From the NCBI RefSeq assembly GCF_000730665.1, contig NZ_BBIV01000025.1, positions 1 to 64,000 on the forward strand: a stretch of 64,000 nucleotides of DNA, read 5' to 3'. The stretch's first letter is position 1. Each line of letters starts with the position of its first letter. Below the pieces are notes generated by a model. It did no database searches and was not told the origin of the DNA. It was given only the letters and a program-made list of their open reading frames with translations. This document shows positions 59,292 to 64,000 of this stretch, one piece after another. Position numbers and translations under genes: made by a program. The DNA is from Pseudomonas plecoglossicida NBRC 103162 = DSM 15088 (lineage in GTDB: Bacteria; Pseudomonadota; Gammaproteobacteria; Pseudomonadales; Pseudomonadaceae).

Positions 59292-60242
59292 ATGCCTGTG
59301 AACAGCATTGCCGCCGACGGCTTCGTGTATGCCTCGCTCGCTGAACTGATGGCGCTGGAGGGGCGTGCCCGAGGCTTGAGCTTCATCGCCCGCCAGCCGC
59401 TGTCGAGCATCCTGTCCGGCAACCATGCCTCGCGGTTGCGCGGGCGTGGCCTGAGTTTCGACGAATTGCGCCACTACACCCCCGGGGATGACCTGCGCCA
59501 CCTCGACTGGCGGGCCTCGCTGCGCTATGGCAAGCCCTTCGTGCGCACCTTCACCGAAGAGCGTGACCGGCCCACCCTGGTGCTGGTCGACCAGCGCATG
59601 AACATGTACTTCGGCTCGCAGCGCTACTTCAAGTCGGTCAGTGCCGCGCAGGTCGCGGCGATCTGTGCGTGGATGGCGTTCCATGCCGGGGACCGGGTCG
59701 GCGGCATGGTCTTTGGCAACCAGCAGGTGGATTACGTGCGCCCGCTGCGCAGCCGGGCGCGGGTCGAGGCGTTGTGCAGTGCGGTGGTCAAGGCCAACCA
59801 GCGGTTGTCGGCGTTTGCCGCCGACGCTGAAAACGATGCGCAACTGGACAAGGTGCTGCGCAGCTGCGTGGCCTCGGCCGGCCACGACCACCTGATCTGC
59901 ATCATCAGCGACTTTGCCGGCATTGGTCCGGACACCCTGCCGTTGTTGCGCCAGTTGCAACAGCACAACGACGTGATCGCCATCCAGGTCTACGACCCGA
60001 TTGCCCTGCAACTGCCGGACAAGGGCCGGCTGAACGTGACCCAGGGCGCACAGCAGGTGGAACTGGAGGTCGGCCAGCGGCGCATCAACCGCCCGTTGGG
60101 CGAGTTCCTCGCCGGGCGCCTGCGCGATGTCGCCGAGCTGCTGCGTCGCAGCCAGGTGCCGCTGCTGCTGGTGAGCACCGGCGATGACAGCCTGGAGCAA
60201 TTGCGCCGGGAGCTGGGCCGTCTGGCCCAGGTCCCGCGATGA
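59292..60242 (+). CDS. DUF58 domain protein
   Basis: A 316-residue protein with the DUF58 core: GRGLSFDELRHYTPGDDLRH followed by LDWRASLRYGKPFVRTFTEE, then a VWA-like fold (TLVLVDQRMNMYFGS). It is a constant partner of MoxR in Bat operons; the biochemical role is unknown, probably complex assembly at the membrane. It starts 11 bp after moxR and overlaps the next gene by four bases (ATGA). Confidence 0.92.
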   Translation: MPVNSIAADGFVYASLAELMALEGRARGLSFIARQPLSSILSGNHASRLRGRGLSFDELRHYTPGDDLRHLDWRASLRYGKPFVRTFTEERDRPTLVLVDQRMNMYFGSQRYFKSVSAAQVAAICAWMAFHAGDRVGGMVFGNQQVDYVRPLRSRARVEALCSAVVKANQRLSAFAADAENDAQLDKVLRSCVASAGHDHLICIISDFAGIGPDTLPLLRQLQQHNDVIAIQVYDPIALQLPDKGRLNVTQGAQQVELEVGQRRINRPLGEFLAGRLRDVAELLRRSQVPLLLVSTGDDSLEQLRRELGRLAQVPR

Positions 60243-60736
60243 GTGCGCCGATTCCGGCCATCGACCAGTTGCACGAACTGACGCCCGGCTCGCCGCCGTT
60301 CAGCTACCTGCCGCAGACCTGGGCCTGGCTGGTGCTGGCCGTATTGCTGCTGGGCGCGGTGTTGCTGTGGGGCGTGCTGCGCTGGCGGCGTTGGCAGCGT
60401 GACCGCTACCGGCGCGAGGCCTTGGCGCGGCTCGAGCAACTGGCCCGTGCCAAGGGTGAATCGCGCCTGGCCGGCCTGCGCGAGCTGCCCGTGCTGCTGA
60501 AGCGGGTGGCCTTGTCGATGCCGGATGCACCGCCCGTGGCCAGCCTGGGCGGCGAGCCCTGGCAGGCGTTTCTCGCCAGCCGTTCGCCTCATCCGTTGCC
60601 CGAGGATTTCGCCGATACCCTGCACCGGCTTGCCTACGCCCCGGATGACGACCTGCTCGCCCTGCCGGCGCAGCAGGTGAACGCCGTGTTCAGCGCCAGC
60701 CGAAGCTGGATCGAGGGGCACCATGTGGCAGTTTGA
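60239..60736 (+). CDS. DUF4381 membrane protein
   Basis: A 165-residue protein with one membrane helix near residues 28-48 (WAWLVLAVLLLGAVLLWGVL) followed by a basic stretch and a cytosolic helical domain (LARLEQLARAKGESRLAGLR, LPVLLKRVALSMPD). The N-terminal QLHELTPGSPPFSYLPQTWA is typical of DUF4381. It lies between DUF58 and BatA as in other Bat operons, and overlaps batA by 14 bases. Confidence 0.88.
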   Translation: MSAPIPAIDQLHELTPGSPPFSYLPQTWAWLVLAVLLLGAVLLWGVLRWRRWQRDRYRREALARLEQLARAKGESRLAGLRELPVLLKRVALSMPDAPPVASLGGEPWQAFLASRSPHPLPEDFADTLHRLAYAPDDDLLALPAQQVNAVFSASRSWIEGHHVAV

Positions 60737-61724
60737 TTACCCCTGGGTGTTCCTGTTGCTGCCCCTGGCCTGGCTGGCCTACCGCATGCTGGGTGTCTAC
60801 CAGGAGAGTCGCAGCGCAGTACGGGTGCCATTCTTCTCGGCGATGAGCCGTGCCGTGGGCAAGCAGCCGGGCGATGCGAGCGCCAGTGGCGGGCGAGGGC
60901 AGTTGCTGCTCAACCTGCTGGTCTGGGCGCTGGTGGTGGCCGCCTGCGCCAGGCCGGTGCTGGTGGAGCGGCCGATCCAGCGCGAACAACCCATGCGCGA
61001 CATCATGCTGGCCATCGATATTTCACAGTCCATGGAGGCCACCGACTACACCAACGCCAAGGGCGAGCGCACCGACCGCCTGAGTGCGGTAAAGGCGGTG
61101 GTGCGCGACTTCATCGCCCAGCGCAAGGACGACCGCATCGGCCTGATCGTGTTCGGCACCGGCGCCTACCCGCAGGCGCCATTGACCCTGGACCACGCCA
61201 GCCTGCTGATGCTGCTGGATGAGGTCGGCATCGGCATGGCCGGGCCCAACACCGCACTGGGTGATGCGATCGGCCTGACCATCAAGACCCTCGTCGCCGA
61301 CAAGACCCCGGAGAAGGTGCTGATCTTGTTGACCGACGGCAACGACACCGGCAGCGCCATCACGCCCGACCACGCAGCGCGCCTGGCCCGGGACAACCGT
61401 ATCGTGGTGCATACCATCGGCATCGGCGACCCGCAGGCGACCGGTGATGCCAAGGTCGACCTGGCCACCCTGCAGGCGATCGCGCGCACCACCGGCGGGC
61501 AGTTCTTCCGCGCCGACGACCGCCAGGCACTGCAGCAGGTGTATGCCACCCTCGACCGTCTGACCCCGCACCAGGTCAAGACCTTCAGCCATCAGCCCAA
61601 ACGCGACCTGTTCGTCTGGCCACTGGGCGCAGGCCTGACCTTGTTGCTGGCCGGCCAGTTGCTGGCGTTGCTCCGGGCAAGGCTGGCAGGCCGTCAGCCA
61701 GCACCGGTGGAGACGCAATCATGA
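60723..61724 (+). CDS. batA: BatA-like VWA membrane protein
   Basis: A 333-residue inner-membrane protein. It has N-terminal membrane helices, then a von Willebrand A domain with a MIDAS motif (LAIDISQSMEATD near residues 98-110, then NTALGDAIG and LTDGNDTGSA). A C-terminal helix follows (FVWPLGAGLTLLLAGQLLAL). Aerotolerance (Bat) proteins form a membrane complex with BatB and BatD linked to envelope stress tolerance. Its stop overlaps the batB start (ATGA). Confidence 0.9.
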   Translation: MWQFDYPWVFLLLPLAWLAYRMLGVYQESRSAVRVPFFSAMSRAVGKQPGDASASGGRGQLLLNLLVWALVVAACARPVLVERPIQREQPMRDIMLAIDISQSMEATDYTNAKGERTDRLSAVKAVVRDFIAQRKDDRIGLIVFGTGAYPQAPLTLDHASLLMLLDEVGIGMAGPNTALGDAIGLTIKTLVADKTPEKVLILLTDGNDTGSAITPDHAARLARDNRIVVHTIGIGDPQATGDAKVDLATLQAIARTTGGQFFRADDRQALQQVYATLDRLTPHQVKTFSHQPKRDLFVWPLGAGLTLLLAGQLLALLRARLAGRQPAPVETQS

Positions 61725-63307
61725 CCTTCGACCTCGGTGCGTTCCACTTCCTGCGGCCGCTGTGGCTGTTGCTCATGCTGCCCGGTGTGCTGCTGCCGCT
61801 GCTGTGGCTGCGTCGGCATGACCTGCGCCGCCAACTCGACGGCATCATCGCCCCGCACCTGGTGGCGCACTTGCTGATCACCCCGCAGGAAAAGCGCCGG
61901 CTGCGGCCCGTGCACCTGCTGGGCGCGATTCTGATATTCGGCGCCCTGGCAGCCGCTGGGCCCACCTGGGAACAGGACCTGCCCGATTTCCTCGACGACC
62001 GCGCGCCGCTGATCCTTGCCGTGGACCTGTCACCCTCGATGGACGCCGATGACGTGCCCCCCAGCCGCCTGGCAGCCGTGCGGCATACCCTACACGACCT
62101 GGTGATGCGCCGTGGCGGTGCGCGGACCGCGCTGGTCGCCTATGCCGGCAGCGCGCACCTGGTGTTGCCGGCCACCGACGATCCGGCCTTGCTCGACACC
62201 TTTATCCAGGCGCTGGCCACCGACCTGATGGGCAAGCCCGGCAAGGATGCCCTGGGGGCTATCGACCAGGCGCTCAGGCTGCTGGATGCGGAAAAAGCCC
62301 CGGGCAGCCTGGTGCTGCTGACCGATGGCGCCGATGCCAGCCAGTTCGACGCGATTGCCAAGCGCCTGGCCGGCAGCCCGCTGCAGGTGCTGGTGCTGGC
62401 GGTCGGCAGCCAGTCCAGCGGTCCGTTGCGCGATGCCCAGGGCCTGCCCAGGCTCGACGCCCAGGGCCGGCCGGTACAAGGCGATTTCGATAGCCAAGGC
62501 CTGCAAGGGTTGGCCAAGGCGGCGGGTGCGCCGCTGGGCAGCCTGTCGCTGAACGACGATGACCTGGACTGGATCGAGCTGCATGCCCAGCGACATTTCA
62601 AGGCGGCCAGTGGCCTGGATGCCCAGTTGCACTGGAAGGATGCCGGCTACTGGCTGTGCTGGCCGCTGTTGCTGCTGGTGCTGTTCAGCGTGCGCCGAGG
62701 CTGGCGGGTGAACTGGCTGCCAGGCCTGTTGCTGGCGCTGCTGCTGGGGGGGGCGGCAGAGCCTGCGCGGGCCGGGGCACTGGCCGATGCGTTTTTCACC
62801 GCCGACCAGCAAGGACGTTGGGCGTTCGACCACGAGCACTATCCGCAGGCGGCGGCGCGCTTCCACGACCCCTACTGGAAAGGTGTCGCCGCCTACCAGG
62901 CAGCCGATTTCCAGGCGGCGCTGACCAGCCTGGGCAAGGTCGACACGGCACCGGCCTGGTTCTACCAGGGCAACAGCTACGTGCGGCTGTTCAAGTTCGA
63001 GCAGGCCATCGCCGCCTACCAGCAGGCCCTGCGCCTGCAGCCGCAGTTTGCCGAAGCCAAGGCCAACCTGGCGCTGGCCGAGGCACTGCTCAAGGACTAC
63101 GAGGACCAGCAAGAAGCCAGCCCGCCCAATGAAAAACCCGACAAGGTGGTGGAAGACCAGACGCCCGCCGCAGGCGGTCAACAACAGCAGCAACAGACCC
63201 CGCAGGCGGCCTCCGACCAGCTCTGGCTGAACAACCTGACCACTTCGCCGGCGCAGTTTCTCAAACGCAAGTTCGCGTTGCAGGATGCCGCGAAGGAGGC
63301 ACCATGA
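61721..63307 (+). CDS. batB: BatB-like VWA protein with TPR (BatC-like) C-terminus
   Basis: A 528-residue protein. It has two N-terminal helices, then a VWA domain with MIDAS residues (LAVDLSPSMDADD near 100; TDGADAS), two membrane segments near 310-345, then TPRs (TAPAWFYQGNSYVRLFKFEQ … QQALRLQPQFAEAKANLALA) and a Gln-rich tail. The combined BatB-BatC layout is common in gammaproteobacteria. It overlaps both neighbours by ATGA, so translation is coupled. Confidence 0.9.
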   Translation: MTFDLGAFHFLRPLWLLLMLPGVLLPLLWLRRHDLRRQLDGIIAPHLVAHLLITPQEKRRLRPVHLLGAILIFGALAAAGPTWEQDLPDFLDDRAPLILAVDLSPSMDADDVPPSRLAAVRHTLHDLVMRRGGARTALVAYAGSAHLVLPATDDPALLDTFIQALATDLMGKPGKDALGAIDQALRLLDAEKAPGSLVLLTDGADASQFDAIAKRLAGSPLQVLVLAVGSQSSGPLRDAQGLPRLDAQGRPVQGDFDSQGLQGLAKAAGAPLGSLSLNDDDLDWIELHAQRHFKAASGLDAQLHWKDAGYWLCWPLLLLVLFSVRRGWRVNWLPGLLLALLLGGAAEPARAGALADAFFTADQQGRWAFDHEHYPQAAARFHDPYWKGVAAYQAADFQAALTSLGKVDTAPAWFYQGNSYVRLFKFEQAIAAYQQALRLQPQFAEAKANLALAEALLKDYEDQQEASPPNEKPDKVVEDQTPAAGGQQQQQQTPQAASDQLWLNNLTTSPAQFLKRKFALQDAAKEAP

Positions 63308-64000
63308 TCCGTTGCGCCTTGTTCATGTTGTGTTGCCTCACCGGCTTTGTGCATGCGGCCGAGCCTGAAGTGCGGGTGCAGGCACGGCTGGTGCCGGCGA
63401 CGCCGATCATGACCGGGGCCACGGTCAGCCTGGAGGTCGACCTGCTGGTCGACACCTGGTTCACCGACGCGCCGGTGCTGCCGGCCCTGCAACTGGCGGG
63501 TGCGGTGGTGACGCCGCCCAGTGGCGAGGCCCAGCACTTGAACCAGCGACTCGACGGCAAGGCCTTCTTCGGCTTGCGCTATCGCTACCAGATCACTCCC
63601 ACCACGGCGCAGCGTTTCAGCATTCCGGCATTGGCTTTTGTCGTCCAGCCCGGCCAGGCGAGCGCGGCGCTGACCGTCCACAGCCAGCCCCTGTCGTTCG
63701 AGGCCAAAGGCACCGCCAGCACGGCAGGCGAGCAGCGCCTGGTCGCACAGACGCTGGAACTGACCCAGAGCATCGAGCCGTCGCACAGCCCGTTGCGGGC
63801 CGGTGACAGCATCACTCGACGCCTGCATGTCGTCGCCCCCGGTGCCCAGGCGATGTTGATCCCACCGCCGCACTTTGCCGAGGTCGATGGCCTCAAGCGC
63901 TATGTGCAGACGCCCAGCGTCACGCCGCTGAGCGATGGTCGCGGTGGCATCCTCGGGGGGCAGCGCGAGGACAGTGTCAGCTACGTGGCCAACTCCGCCG
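63304..64000 (+). CDS. batD: BatD-like protein (5' part, cut by window end)
   Basis: The first ~232 residues of a periplasmic, membrane-anchored BatD/oxygen-tolerance protein: a signal peptide (MIRCALFMLCCLTGFVHAAE), then Ig-like beta domains (VRVQARLVPATPIMTGATVS, FFGLRYRYQITPTTAQRFSI). ATG 63304 overlaps the batB stop. Full members have about 500 or more residues; the rest lies beyond the window. Confidence 0.88.
   Translation, partial: MIRCALFMLCCLTGFVHAAEPEVRVQARLVPATPIMTGATVSLEVDLLVDTWFTDAPVLPALQLAGAVVTPPSGEAQHLNQRLDGKAFFGLRYRYQITPTTAQRFSIPALAFVVQPGQASAALTVHSQPLSFEAKGTASTAGEQRLVAQTLELTQSIEPSHSPLRAGDSITRRLHVVAPGAQAMLIPPPHFAEVDGLKRYVQTPSVTPLSDGRGGILGGQREDSVSYVANSA

Overview
The window looks like the chromosome of a Pseudomonas, most likely of the P. 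putida group. The DNA is GC-rich. It carries several copies of the short palindromic repeats typical of that group (the TGTGGGAGC type at 27488, 36726 and 38684, and a GTAGGAGCGG type at 23615). Gene families and neighbourhoods also fit: sulfur-acquisition genes beside a methionine-type ABC transporter, czcCBA, FeaR, DUF3077 and Bat genes. No rRNA, tRNA, CRISPR array or prophage was seen.

Layout. 1-4.2 kb: transport and regulatory genes, several broken by internal deletions. An AraC gene is fused to an unrelated 5' end, and a second AraC gene has a stop codon and is fused to a decapitated LysE exporter; an intact SotB-type exporter and a LysR gene lie among them. 4.2-11.4 kb: housekeeping and metabolic genes (NfsB nitroreductase, an orphan cysteine desulfurase, a LysR/acyl-CoA dehydrogenase pair, an SPFH protein, a TerC protein), with a ~230-bp long palindrome at 4963-5190. 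11.6-16.7 kb: a five-gene minus-strand operon for organosulfur use (SfnB-type and LLM-type flavin monooxygenases plus a MetINQ-like importer) behind a near-consensus sigma-54 promoter. 16.9-19.2 kb: a PstS/OmpA hybrid and two small DUF6124/DUF3077-type genes with a structured leader. 19.3-23.1 kb: an L,D-transpeptidase followed by a gene graveyard and an internally deleted IS1182-like element with intact ends and a 4-bp target duplication. 23.1-28.5 kb: amidase, SnoaL-like protein, frameshifted MarR, porin, cytochrome c and a FeaR-type regulator, probably a small catabolic island. 28.8-35.6 kb: wreckage of a czcR-type regulator and an oprD gene (fusion plus local inversion), then an intact czcCBA efflux operon. 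35.8-38.7 kb: arfB, a small exported protein and a PBP2.

The most striking region is 38.9-55.3 kb. It appears to be one minus-strand operon encoding two HlyD-type adaptors (one with an N-terminal GAF-like region), a membrane protein joining a site-2-protease (M50) domain to a HlyD domain, a ~3514-residue LEPR-XLL/DUF4347/VCBS-repeat surface protein, and a TolC-family lipoprotein. There is no ABC ATPase and no RTX signal, so this looks like a dedicated export route for a giant adhesin that differs from classical type I (LapA-like) secretion.

55.4-64 kb holds a DUF1214 fragment, an octaheme cytochrome c with TPR repeats, and the start of a MoxR-DUF58-DUF4381-BatA-BatB-BatD operon that runs off the right edge.

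All assignments come from reading translated sequence and from memory of protein families; no database search was run.
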